NCBI GenBank assembly: GCA_026983685.1 | Contig: JALSTO010000286.1 | Span: forward strand, 1 to 7,962 | DNA length: 7,962 nt | Direction: 5' to 3' | From: Aquificaceae bacterium | GTDB lineage: Bacteria > Aquificota > Aquificia > Aquificales > Aquificaceae | Shown: one piece after another, positions 1 to 6,616 of the stretch | Position numbering within the stretch: position 1 is the first letter of the stretch | How the letters are laid out: each line of letters opens with the position of its first letter | Notes under the pieces: generated by a model | The model's database searches: none | Told to the model about the DNA's origin: nothing | The model's input: only the letters and a program-made list of their open reading frames with translations | Made by a program: the position numbers and the translations under genes

Positions 1-579
1 TGCCTCTTTAAGAAAACTCAGAGACCTGTCGTAATCCTCAACTCTCCTGTGGGGTAGCTTGTAAACCTCCGAGATCGTCTCATCGTCTCCTATTATGTCA
101 AGCAGGACCGCATCAACCTCCGCTTCTCTGAGACCTCTGGCAAACTCCTCATCAACGAGACCCACATGGCAGGTAACGAGCATACCAAGTTCCTTCTTGA
201 CAGCCCTCATCGTATCAAAGAAGGGCTGAAGCTCCACGAATCCGTCCTTGTTTGAGCCTCCGGAGACCAGAATACCTGTAACGCCCTGCTCTTTCAGCCC
301 AGTGCAGACCTTCCAGAGCTCTTCCGGTGTTGTTGCGGGTATCATGTGCCAGAGTATCTTGCTGGCACAGTGATCGCACATGAGCTCGCAGTTTCTACCT
401 GTTATGGATATATCAACGAACTTCGGAGGGGTTTTGATGGAGAAGTCCTCAACCTCATAGTGCTTGAAACCCGGACTGTGGAAGTAAACCTTCCTGCCAA
501 AGTTCCTGAGCCTTATATCTAAACCTTCGCTCAGCTCCTGGGCAAGCCTTTCGTCTATCTCAACATCAATATCTATCAT
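1..579 (-). CDS. Radical SAM protein, probable LipS-type lipoyl synthase (partial, cut by left edge)
   Basis: The first 193 codons are present; the 3' end lies beyond the window. A CX3CX2C motif at C64, C68 and C71, typical of the [4Fe-4S]/S-adenosylmethionine site of radical SAM enzymes, is followed by an SGG segment near residues 106-108, as expected for the SAM-binding barrel. Established knowledge: organisms with the sHdr pathway mature LbpA using a ligase plus two radical SAM sulfur-insertion enzymes, LipS1 and LipS2, often encoded beside lbpA. Position 35 bp after lbpA makes that role the best inference; I cannot tell LipS1 from LipS2, and another radical SAM function is not excluded. 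The ATG at 577-579 is the earliest possible start because an in-frame TGA lies three codons upstream. No clear Shine-Dalgarno precedes it; the upstream bases form a GC hairpin and CCUCCUU instead, so translation may be coupled or weak. Confidence 0.72.
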   Translation of the reverse strand, partial: MIDIDVEIDERLAQELSEGLDIRLRNFGRKVYFHSPGFKHYEVEDFSIKTPPKFVDISITGRNCELMCDHCASKILWHMIPATTPEELWKVCTGLKEQGVTGILVSGGSNKDGFVELQPFFDTMRAVKKELGMLVTCHVGLVDEEFARGLREAEVDAVLLDIIGDDETISEVYKLPHRRVEDYDRSLSFLKEA

Positions 580-591
580 GACTTCTCAAGG

Positions 592-608
592 AGGGGGCGA
601 AGCCCCCT
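592..608 (-). other. G5C/GC5 hairpin in the lbpA-lipS spacer
   Basis: On the minus strand AGGGGGC pairs with GCCCCCU across a UUC loop, giving 7 bp. It lies 6 bases after the lbpA stop and 12 bases before the radical SAM start. There is no U-tract after the stem, so it does not look like a functional intrinsic terminator; an RNA-stability element, a processing site or a partial attenuator is more likely. Folding is by eye. Confidence 0.5.
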
Positions 609-614
609 TATCCC

Positions 615-1061
615 TTAACCACACTTAACGCCTTTTTCTTCCGCAACCTTCCTGAGAGCTTCTACAGCCTCCGGTCCCTTCATGAGCTGGTTTATGTCGT
701 CGGGATTGGTGGGCTTTAGCTTGACTATCCAGCCCTGACCGTAGGGGTCGTCGTTAACGAGTGCGGGATTTCCCTTGAGAGCTTCATTAACCTCAACTAT
801 CTCTCCTTCAAAGGGTGCTGGCACGGGACCGACCCACTTTCCGCTCTCAATGGTCGCAACGCTCTTGCCCTTCTTCACGGTCTTGCCTATCTTCTTCGGG
901 GTGTAGGCAACAAGTCTGCCAGCCATTGCAGCTGCGATTGAGGTAAGCCCAACGGTGTAGGTTCCGTCCCCGTTGTCCTTCACCCAGGTGAAGGCGTTTG
1001 CATCAGGGTCAACATGGTAGAGAAGGTCCTCCGGGACCTGGCATCCGTTTACCTCTGCCAT
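615..1061 (-). CDS. lbpA: Lipoate-binding protein of the sHdr pathway (GcvH-like)
   Basis: The 148-residue protein has the glycine-cleavage H-protein (lipoyl domain) fold signature. The likely lipoylated lysine is K75 in ESGKW (residues 72-76), followed by the conserved PAPFEGEIVEVN strand-turn (81-92) and the NDDPYGQGW element (103-111). Family knowledge: LbpA proteins from sHdr clusters are H-protein relatives that do not serve glycine cleavage; their lipoyl group works with the sHdr complex in the cytoplasm during sulfane-sulfur oxidation. Location directly after hdrB2 and dsrE, with no gcvP or gcvT nearby, supports LbpA over GcvH. The start is fixed by a GGGAGGTG ribosome-binding site a few bases upstream. 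Two cysteines lie outside the lipoyl hairpin, C7 and the penultimate residue C147; their role is unknown. The adjacent radical SAM gene probably supplies the cofactor. Confidence 0.88.
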   Translation of the reverse strand: MAEVNGCQVPEDLLYHVDPDANAFTWVKDNGDGTYTVGLTSIAAAMAGRLVAYTPKKIGKTVKKGKSVATIESGKWVGPVPAPFEGEIVEVNEALKGNPALVNDDPYGQGWIVKLKPTNPDDINQLMKGPEAVEALRKVAEEKGVKCG

Positions 1062-1106
1062 TTTACACCTCCCGTCTATTGGAATTTAGAGATTATTGTA
1101 TCCCAT

Positions 1107-1511
1107 TTAGAAGACGATCAGCTTGTCAGCTTCCATTGCCCGTATGGCGAACTCGCTTGCAGGGACGACCCCATCAAGCTCGGGTATCAGCTCCTCCTCC
1201 GTAAGACCGAGGGAATCAACAGCCTGCTTACAGGAGAAGAACTTGACGCCCGCGAGCTTGGCATCCCTCATGAAGTCATAGACGGTCTTCGGTTTCTGTC
1301 CGTTCTGGGGGAAGCAGTTTCCCTCTCCAACGGGACATATCTTTTCCGCTATCCCTTTCCTTATAAGGTTGGTTCCGTCCATGTTGAAGAATATCTCTAC
1401 ATCCGCGTCGTTGGCTGCCATCAGGGCTGCTATATAGAAGGGCGAGGCACACCGCCAGGGTGTCCTCGGACCGCTCGTCATCAGTATTACTATCTTCTTT
1501 TCCTCTTCCAT
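1107..1511 (-). CDS. dsrE: DsrE-family sulfur carrier protein, downstream copy
   Basis: This 134-residue protein matches the DsrE/DsrF-like fold: an opening beta strand (KIVILMTSGP, 5-15), a helix with PFYIAALMAA (24-33), a VEIFFNMDG strand-turn (38-46), and TVYDF (76-80) followed after 13 residues by C94 on the next strand. In DsrE-type carriers a cysteine in this region takes up sulfane sulfur as a persulfide, so C94 is the probable active residue; C21, C59 and C66 are additional. The family delivers sulfur to cytoplasmic oxidation enzymes, here presumably sHdr. The gene starts 11 bp after the hdrB2 stop; TGAGG, which includes that stop, is the likely ribosome-binding site. The DsrE subtype cannot be assigned by eye. 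The TVYDF-to-Cys spacing is identical in the paralogue at 7496-7921. Confidence 0.85.
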   Translation of the reverse strand: MEEEKKIVILMTSGPRTPWRCASPFYIAALMAANDADVEIFFNMDGTNLIRKGIAEKICPVGEGNCFPQNGQKPKTVYDFMRDAKLAGVKFFSCKQAVDSLGLTEEELIPELDGVVPASEFAIRAMEADKLIVF

Positions 1512-1522
1512 TCCCCCGAACC

Positions 1523-2509
1523 TCAGGCAAGACCGAGTCTCTTGAGTACAGGTATGGGGTCGGAGAGGTTGTCCTTGAGCTTCACGTCCCCTGCGCTGTA
1601 GCCGAAGGCAAGACCCATAAGCTGTGTAAAGTATGCAGCGGGAACGTCAACATCAGGCACTCCCTTCATCATGAGCCTGTGCCTGTACATCTCAAGGGAA
1701 GCGTGACAGAGGGGACACTCGGTAGCTATTATGTCCGCACCGTTGCGCTTGGCGGTCTGAAGTATCATCATGACGAACTTCTCCGAGACCTGCTCGTCGG
1801 ATAGGGAGTGAGGACCACCACAGCACTGGGTGTGCATGGGCTCAAACTCAACGTTGGTAGCTCCTGCAGCCTCAAGGAGAGCCTCCATGTAGTAAGGGTG
1901 TTCATCGTCATCCGCTGTCTCCCTCATCCTCGGTCTCTCCTGCTCTTCACTTCCGGAGTGGGAGTAGGTTCTCGCGTAGAAGTGGGGTCTCGTGTAGAGA
2001 CAGCCGTAGTAGTTAGCAACCTTAAGCCCTCGTAGGGGCTTTTTAGTTCTCTCCCTAACCTTCTCTGGACCCGCTTCATGGTAGAACCACTCAAGGATGT
2101 GGTAGGTGTGGGGTATCTCCGTGAGGGGATCAACACCACCCTCTTTGAGGAGTGAGTTTATCCTTTCAAAGACATTCTTGTCGGTCTCAAGGAAGTACTC
2201 AGCCCTCTGAAGGGAGAAGGAACATCCGTTACAGGGGGCTACTATAACGCTGTGTCCCTGCCTCTTTGCGAGGGACATGTTTCTTGCGTTCAGGAGCATC
2301 GTGCCCCAGAAGGTGACGTTCTTCGTCTCCATAGCCCCACAGCAGTTGTAGTCCTCAAGGTAGTCAAGCTCAAGACCGAGCTCCTTGGCAACTATCCTCG
2401 TTGATACATCGTAAGCCCTCGCTGCCCCTTCAAGGGAGCAACCAGGGTAGTATGCGACTCTCTTTCCTATACCGCCCATGGGCGGTTTTCTAACCTGTGC
2501 TACAGCCAT
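1523..2509 (-). CDS. hdrB2: sHdr subunit B2, two-CCG-domain Fe-S protein
   Basis: The 328-residue HdrB-like protein has two complete cysteine-rich CCG motifs. The first uses C24 (YYPGC), C56-C57 (NCCG), C93 and C96 (APCNGC); the second uses C170 (YYGC), C229-C230 (QCCGG), C265 and C268 (ECPLC). In methanogen HdrB these motifs bind noncubane [4Fe-4S] clusters that carry out disulfide chemistry; in sHdr the B subunits are the proposed site of sulfur-substrate oxidation. The second motif has 58 residues between its first Cys and the CC pair, against 31 in the first, owing to a charged insert around residues 176-203. The start is set by AAGGAGGTG 5 bases before the ATG. The gene follows hdrC2 by 17 bp, an order that indicates a C2-B2 module. 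Confidence 0.92.
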   Translation of the reverse strand: MAVAQVRKPPMGGIGKRVAYYPGCSLEGAARAYDVSTRIVAKELGLELDYLEDYNCCGAMETKNVTFWGTMLLNARNMSLAKRQGHSVIVAPCNGCSFSLQRAEYFLETDKNVFERINSLLKEGGVDPLTEIPHTYHILEWFYHEAGPEKVRERTKKPLRGLKVANYYGCLYTRPHFYARTYSHSGSEEQERPRMRETADDDEHPYYMEALLEAAGATNVEFEPMHTQCCGGPHSLSDEQVSEKFVMMILQTAKRNGADIIATECPLCHASLEMYRHRLMMKGVPDVDVPAAYFTQLMGLAFGYSAGDVKLKDNLSDPIPVLKRLGLA

Positions 2510-2526
2510 CTCATCACCTCCTTAGC

Positions 2527-3288
2527 TTAGTGGGTATAGACTCCCTCTTCCTCCATAACCTTCCTGAGAACCTGTTTAAACTTGTTCCAGTTCTTGGTCC
2601 TTGGGTGGAAGAGCATGTGCTTTGCGTTGAGAATAAGGAAGCCTATGTTCATGTTTTTCAGAGGCTTTGCGGCAAGCTCCTTGAGCCATTCAGGAACACC
2701 GCCTATGAAGGGTATGGGCTTCTTGAGTATAGGGTCCTTGACAACCTGATAGCCCTGCTTCTCTATCCAGCCGAAGAGTAGCTCCCCGTCCTCTATCCTT
2801 CCGTACTCATAGACGCTGTCAAGGAAGAACTTGTCAAACTTCTTAGAGGGGTACTCCTCTATTATTCCCCTCTTCGCCATCACTCTCAGGATAGCCTTGA
2901 GAACCTCCTCTACGAGCACTCCTTTGGGACACCTGTGGGTGCATTTGTGGCAGGACACACATCTCCACATCACGTCCGCACGTTTCTGGAGCTCATCTAT
3001 GAGCCCGAGCCTTGCGAGGTAGATGAAGTGCCTGGGGTTGTATCTCTCGTCCCAGTAGTTGTGGACGGGGCAGGAGGCTGTGCAGTAGGAACACTGGTAG
3101 CAGTTTACTATGGTCTTTCCTTCGGGCTGGGCTATGACCTCATCGTAGAACTCAAGATCGTAGTCGTTGACAACACGGGGAAGTATTATGAGGTTCCAGT
3201 CCCCCGAGACATCAACACCGTCTATAACAAGCCTGTCCTTCCTCAGGACCCTTTCCGGGTCAACGAGACTTCTCTCGTGAATAGCCAT
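2527..3288 (-). CDS. hdrC2: sHdr subunit C2, 2x[4Fe-4S] ferredoxin-type protein
   Basis: The 253-residue HdrC-like subunit has two classical [4Fe-4S] motifs: C63, C66, C69, C73 (CYQCSYCTASCP) and C110, C113, C116, C120 (CVSCHKCTHRCP). HdrC subunits carry electrons between the CCG-domain B subunit and the flavin subunit HdrA. About 60 residues precede the first motif, with a VDVSGDWNLIILPRVV stretch (25-40), and a C-terminal half of about 130 residues follows the second motif without further cysteines. No signal peptide or membrane helix is visible, so it is a soluble cytoplasmic subunit. The ATG is preceded by GGAGGTG at good spacing; this site lies almost directly after the stop codon of the hypothetical gene 11 bp upstream, suggesting coupled translation. 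Confidence 0.92.
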   Translation of the reverse strand: MAIHERSLVDPERVLRKDRLVIDGVDVSGDWNLIILPRVVNDYDLEFYDEVIAQPEGKTIVNCYQCSYCTASCPVHNYWDERYNPRHFIYLARLGLIDELQKRADVMWRCVSCHKCTHRCPKGVLVEEVLKAILRVMAKRGIIEEYPSKKFDKFFLDSVYEYGRIEDGELLFGWIEKQGYQVVKDPILKKPIPFIGGVPEWLKELAAKPLKNMNIGFLILNAKHMLFHPRTKNWNKFKQVLRKVMEEEGVYTH

Positions 3289-3299
3289 CTCTGCACCTC

Positions 3300-4100
3300 C
3301 TAAGTGAATTCAACAGGGGCATTAACCCCGAGGAGCCTCTTCGCCATCACACCCGCAGGCGGGAAGAAGCCCTTTGCGCTGTGCATGGTTGATAAGGTCA
3401 TGTAATCAACGTAGGTTGCGTATATCATGGCAAGGAATAGGTCCACGAACAGGTACCCTTTGACCTTTATGCCGAACTCCTGTAACTTTTCCGCTATCTG
3501 TTCATAGACTTGCTTGAACTGCTCGTAAGTTTCACCGTACATGCGCCTGCCTCTTCCTCCGGTGGGTGGCTCCTCTTTCAGGAATACTATGGCTCCTGTT
3601 TCGCTCTCCGGATCCCATATCCAGCTGGTCCAGAGGATGTACTTGTCCGGAAAGGTGAAGTGGAGGAGCTCAGCAGCTATATCTCTTGCAGACTTTCTGT
3701 CCACACCCCTTATCTGCTTAGCAAATTCCTCAACCTTCTCTTCCCAGCTTCGTTCCTGGGCTTTCTTCTTCCGAAATAATCCACCTTTTTCGTCTCCATA
3801 AAGGAGGTCGCTTATAGCCTTCTTGAGTCTGTCTAAGCCTGTTTCTTCTATGATCTTTTTCTTCTTCCTCCGAGCTGCGAATATCTTGTCAAATACCTGC
3901 TCAAGCTCCTCCTCTTTCAGGGAAGGCAGCCTCTCCTTGGCGAGGGTATTTCTGAAAAGCTCTACCTTTTCCACGAGCTCCTGATAGAACTCCTGGGCAA
4001 AGTCCTCACCCTCACCAAGGATCTTTATCAGGTAGTCCCTTATAAGGGCGTCGTCTAACGTAACAGCCTTAAAGCCGCCTTCCTTTTTCTCTTCACTCAT
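3300..4100 (-). CDS. Conserved hypothetical protein of the sHdr cluster ('hyp', between hdrA and hdrC2)
   Basis: The 266-residue protein has no domain I can name. It contains no cysteine at all, unlike every other Hdr-cluster product here, so it cannot ligate an Fe-S cluster through thiolates. Visible parts are a charged helical N-terminal half with a basic run (RRKKKK, 77-82) and a second one (FRKKKAQ, 109-115), an aromatic segment FPDKYILWTSWIWDP (150-164), a Gly/Arg-rich turn (PPTGGRGRR, 178-186), and a hydrophobic stretch YLFVDLFLAMIYATYVDYM (216-234) long enough for one membrane helix but more likely buried, since it contains two Asp. sHdr clusters typically encode an uncharacterised protein at exactly this place. 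The ATG is 1 base from the hdrA TAA (TAATATG) with only a weak ribosome-binding site, so it is probably translated by coupling to hdrA. A structural or assembly role is inference. Confidence 0.85.
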   Translation of the reverse strand: MSEEKKEGGFKAVTLDDALIRDYLIKILGEGEDFAQEFYQELVEKVELFRNTLAKERLPSLKEEELEQVFDKIFAARRKKKKIIEETGLDRLKKAISDLLYGDEKGGLFRKKKAQERSWEEKVEEFAKQIRGVDRKSARDIAAELLHFTFPDKYILWTSWIWDPESETGAIVFLKEEPPTGGRGRRMYGETYEQFKQVYEQIAEKLQEFGIKVKGYLFVDLFLAMIYATYVDYMTLSTMHSAKGFFPPAGVMAKRLLGVNAPVEFT

Positions 4101-4101
4101 A

Positions 4102-5160
4102 TTACGCTGACACCTTTGCTCCTATAAACGTTGCAGCTTCCGCTCCGGCAGCCTCACCCTCGGAGAGGGAGGACTCTATGTCAATCGGTCCTTTACAGGC
4201 ACCAGCTATAAACACTCCCGCTTTGTTGGATATTATGTTTGAACCAGCATCTTCCGCAGGGAGGAGGAACTGGCTATCAGGGTCCTGAGCAAGACCGAGT
4301 ATCTTGGCAACCTTCTTCGTTCCCTCAGAGGGCTCCATTCCCAGAACGAGAACAACAAGGTCCATCGGTATCTCCGCCGGTCTCTGAACTATGGTGTCCT
4401 CGTGCTTCACCCTGAGCCTTCCGTCGGTTGGGCTGTAGGTTATCTCCGCTATCCTACCCCTCACATACCTGACACCGTACTTCTCCTGAGGAGCCCAGTA
4501 GAAGGGGTACTCCCATGTTCCGTAGGTCCTTACGTCCATGTAGTAGCAGAAGACATCAACATCGGGATACTTCTCTCTTATCTCGGATCCCTGAAGACCC
4601 GAAAGGGCGCATCCGTACCTACAGCAGTGAACGTTCGTGACACCGAGTTGTCTGTCCCTTGAGCCTACACAGAACACGAAGGCGACCCTCTTGGGCATCT
4701 GTCCGTTGGAAGGTCTATATAGCTTTCCCTCCCTTGAGAACATCTGCTCAAGCTCAAGGTTTGTTATGACGTCGGGGTATATGCCGTATCCGAGCTCTCC
4801 CTTCCTCTTAGCATCAAAGTGCTGGAACCCAGTTGCCACGACTATAGCCCCAACCTCATGCTCCTCTCCGTTGGAGAGCTTCACCTTAAAGTTGGGCGCC
4901 TCACCCTCACAGGCTTCCAGCTCAACACCGAGCTTAACGTCAACGTTTGGGCTGTTCTGGACCTCTTCAATGAAAGGTCCTATGACCTGCTGAGGGGTCA
5001 TCTTTCTGGGTATGAGGGTGTGGTAATCCTCAAGAACGGGCCTTCCGCCGAGCTTCTGCTCCTTCTCAACGAGGATCGTAGGAATACCCAGCTTTCCGAG
5101 GGTCCTCGCTGCTGCAAGACCTGCCGGACCTCCTCCTACCACCAGGACGCTCTTAGCCAT
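4102..5160 (-). CDS. hdrA: sHdr subunit A, FAD- and Fe-S-binding protein
   Basis: The 352-residue flavoprotein begins with a Rossmann dinucleotide-binding site (VLVVGGGPAGLAAA, 5-18), then the ATGFQHF segment (110-115), an HdrA-type cysteine set C164, C179, C180 and C184 (FCVGSRDR then HCCRYGC), and a C-terminal FAD-contacting GVFIAGACKGP (316-325) with the SLSEGEAAG helix (331-339). Methanogen HdrA is roughly twice as long; this short form without terminal ferredoxin domains is the sHdr type. It should mediate electron transfer between the B/C modules and the flavin. A TTG at 5164-5166 also opens the frame two codons earlier, but AAGGAGG (5167-5173) sits 6 bases before the ATG at 5158-5160, so that ATG is chosen. 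The gene is followed 1 base later by the hypothetical gene and preceded by a terminator-like hairpin. Confidence 0.93.
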   Translation of the reverse strand: MAKSVLVVGGGPAGLAAARTLGKLGIPTILVEKEQKLGGRPVLEDYHTLIPRKMTPQQVIGPFIEEVQNSPNVDVKLGVELEACEGEAPNFKVKLSNGEEHEVGAIVVATGFQHFDAKRKGELGYGIYPDVITNLELEQMFSREGKLYRPSNGQMPKRVAFVFCVGSRDRQLGVTNVHCCRYGCALSGLQGSEIREKYPDVDVFCYYMDVRTYGTWEYPFYWAPQEKYGVRYVRGRIAEITYSPTDGRLRVKHEDTIVQRPAEIPMDLVVLVLGMEPSEGTKKVAKILGLAQDPDSQFLLPAEDAGSNIISNKAGVFIAGACKGPIDIESSLSEGEAAGAEAATFIGAKVSA

Positions 5161-5166
5161 CTCCAA

Positions 5167-5173
5167 CCTCCTT
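5167..5173 (-). promoter_or_regulatory. Shine-Dalgarno site that fixes the hdrA start
   Basis: AAGGAGG on the minus strand lies 6 bases before the ATG at 5158-5160. It directly abuts the alternative in-frame TTG (5164-5166), leaving no spacing for that codon, so the ATG is the real start. Confidence 0.8.
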
Positions 5174-5188
5174 AATCAGATGTAGTGG

Positions 5189-5213
5189 AAAAAAGGGGGC
5201 GTATGCCCCCTTT
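5189..5213 (-). terminator. Intrinsic terminator-like hairpin with U6 tail between hdrB1 and hdrA
   Basis: On the minus strand AAAGGGGGC pairs perfectly with GCCCCCUUU across an AUAC loop (9 bp), and the stem runs into UUUUUU. It begins 10 bases after the hdrB1 stop and ends about 28 bases before the hdrA start. The structure fulfils the usual criteria for a Rho-independent terminator, yet it lies inside an operon whose products act together. Partial termination or 3'-end protection of a hdrC1-hdrB1 message is likely. The stem also reads as a hairpin on the plus strand, with a UUU tail only. Confidence 0.65.
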
Positions 5214-5223
5214 ACCATCAAGC

Positions 5224-6561
5224 TCAGGACTTGAACAGAGGCATATCCGCTGAGGCGGACCTTCTCCTCTTGAACCCGTCCGAAGTTCTGCTGTAGGGCT
5301 CGTAGAGGTCGTACTCTTTGAAGAACTCCATCAGCTCGTCGTATTTGCCCTCTTTTTCAAGCTCAGCTATGTGTTTGACAGTGTCTTCCCACTCCTTCCT
5401 GAGCTCCTTCCAGTTGGTTATACCCATCTTCTCAAGGAGAGGTTCGTAGTTGGAGCAGTTCCAGTAGAGCTGGACTACCTTGAAGGGATGTGCACCGCAG
5501 GCGAGGGCTGCGAACATGACATCCGACATGACCGCTACCGGGTGATACATCCCGTGAGCCTTTCCGATCCACTGGTTCTTCTCAAAGGTTGTTGTGCATC
5601 CGGTATCGTGGGTAACTATGAGGTCCGCCTTTATCTCCTCTGCTATAACTTTGAGCTTTCTCTGTATGGCGAAGGACCTCGTGAACTCCCTCTCGGTGAG
5701 TATGTGTCTGAAACCGAAACCACAGCAGTCGTACCAGGTTGAGTAATCAACCACCTGGGCACCGAGAGCTTTTACAACTGCGGTTGAGGCTGCAGGTCTC
5801 TGTCCGTTATAGACCTCTGGGTCGTAGGGATAGTCGTCAGCCATCATCTTCCAAGTGTGGCAGGCGTTGTGTATAGCTACCCTTACATTAGATACGTCTA
5901 TGCCTTTGGCTTTTCCTTCCTTCTCGTAGAGCTCAGCTATCTTGTGCCTTACAGCGTGAACCCACTCGGAGTAGTGAACGACCTCCTGAGGTATAACTAT
6001 CCTGCCGTCCTCGGTGAGCCTTCCGAGCTTCTTGAGGATGGGCTTCACAGCGTCCCTGAGTTCTTTGTTGAAGATGAGCTGCTCTCTGGTCTCTTTGTAA
6101 GAACCAAAAGAGGTTCCGCAGTGTATGAGAGGGTAATAGCCCGTCTTCCAAGCTTGGTGCATATTCCTAAGCCAGACCGCAGCGAGAGCTACAGGGTTTG
6201 AAGTTCCTGAGCCGTGGTAGTTCCAAGCTGTGCAGGAGGTCTGGTGAGGTTCGTTGAGATAGTCGTATCCGAACTTGTTCATGAACCAGAATATGGATGC
6301 AGGATACCCGGGTATGTTACCGCACTGACCACAGGACTTGTGGTGCCAGAGCTTTGCTGTGGGAACGGTCTTTATCCTTCCGGTCCTCGTGAAAACCTCA
6401 ACGGGCTTGTTCTCCTCGGTTATCCTGTAAACGAGTATCTCGCCCTTCTCTTCAAGCTCATGCATCTCCTCAAAAAGATGGTCGTAGTGCGAGTGCTTGT
6501 TGAGTATTGGAAAGGGTTCAGGGTCCGCATATCTCAAGTAAGGACTCTTGCCATGTCCCAT
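5224..6561 (-). CDS. hdrB1: sHdr subunit B1, divergent CCG-domain protein
   Basis: The 445-residue HdrB-like subunit is over 100 residues longer than HdrB2, with an N-terminal extension of about 70 residues before its first cysteine and a charged C-terminal tail. Cysteine ligands are irregular. The first half has C77, C80, C110 (TSCTAW) and C148 (IHCGTSF) in place of a canonical CCG motif. The second half has C234 (HNACHTW), C279-C280 (YDCCGFGF) and C322 (HDTGC); aligned with VT-x-CxxC of HdrB2 the first Cys of the last pair is D319. C355 and C369 are further cysteines. It should still bind at least one cluster and partner HdrC1, encoded upstream. AGGAGGTG precedes the ATG by 5 bases. Assignment rests on these motifs and on the C1-B1-A order. 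Confidence 0.9.
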   Translation of the reverse strand: MGHGKSPYLRYADPEPFPILNKHSHYDHLFEEMHELEEKGEILVYRITEENKPVEVFTRTGRIKTVPTAKLWHHKSCGQCGNIPGYPASIFWFMNKFGYDYLNEPHQTSCTAWNYHGSGTSNPVALAAVWLRNMHQAWKTGYYPLIHCGTSFGSYKETREQLIFNKELRDAVKPILKKLGRLTEDGRIVIPQEVVHYSEWVHAVRHKIAELYEKEGKAKGIDVSNVRVAIHNACHTWKMMADDYPYDPEVYNGQRPAASTAVVKALGAQVVDYSTWYDCCGFGFRHILTEREFTRSFAIQRKLKVIAEEIKADLIVTHDTGCTTTFEKNQWIGKAHGMYHPVAVMSDVMFAALACGAHPFKVVQLYWNCSNYEPLLEKMGITNWKELRKEWEDTVKHIAELEKEGKYDELMEFFKEYDLYEPYSRTSDGFKRRRSASADMPLFKS

Positions 6562-6588
6562 AACTACACCTCCTAAGGTTTTTTGTTC

Positions 6589-6602
6589 GGGGTTTCAGCC
6601 CC
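6589..6602 (-). other. Short GGGG/CCCC hairpin in the hdrC1-hdrB1 spacer
   Basis: GGGG pairs with CCCC across a 6-base CUGAAA loop on the minus strand, 14 bases after the hdrC1 stop. The stem is followed by GAACAAAAAA, with no U-tract, so it is not a convincing terminator in the operon direction. It is listed because three other spacers carry longer hairpins of the same G-run/C-run type. It is the weakest of the set. Confidence 0.3.
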
Positions 6603-6616
6603 TTTCATTAACATAA

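Noticed and set aside
615..1061. Glycine cleavage system H protein
   Set aside because: The fold matches, but there are no other glycine-cleavage genes, and the gene sits at the end of an hdr/dsrE operon beside a radical SAM gene, so LbpA is the better call.
1062..1106. Possible internal promoter (TACAAT-like hexamer) before lbpA
   Set aside because: The spacer is only 45 bp and I found no matching -35 element; co-transcription with dsrE explains expression.
1014..1601. 195-codon plus-strand open frame opposite lbpA and the downstream dsrE
   Set aside because: It is antisense to two well-supported genes, has no domain signature and no convincing ribosome-binding site; it is a by-product of their codon composition.
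2935..3303. 122-codon plus-strand open frame opposite hdrC2
   Set aside because: It lies wholly antisense to the [4Fe-4S]-motif coding sequence of hdrC2 and has no recognisable protein features.
4102..5160. Methanogen-type HdrA, or QmoA of sulfate reducers
   Set aside because: The protein is far shorter than methanogen HdrA and lacks added ferredoxin domains; the C1-B1-A-hyp-C2-B2 context with DsrE and LbpA fits sHdr, and no qmoB/qmoC or aprBA is present.
4637..5175. Two overlapping plus-strand open frames of 118 codons opposite hdrA
   Set aside because: They overlap each other in different frames and lie antisense to the flavoprotein gene, with low-complexity Ser/Leu/Pro content typical of shadow frames.
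5371..6576. Three plus-strand open frames of 114-123 codons opposite hdrB1
   Set aside because: All are antisense to a continuous HdrB1 frame and show no family features.
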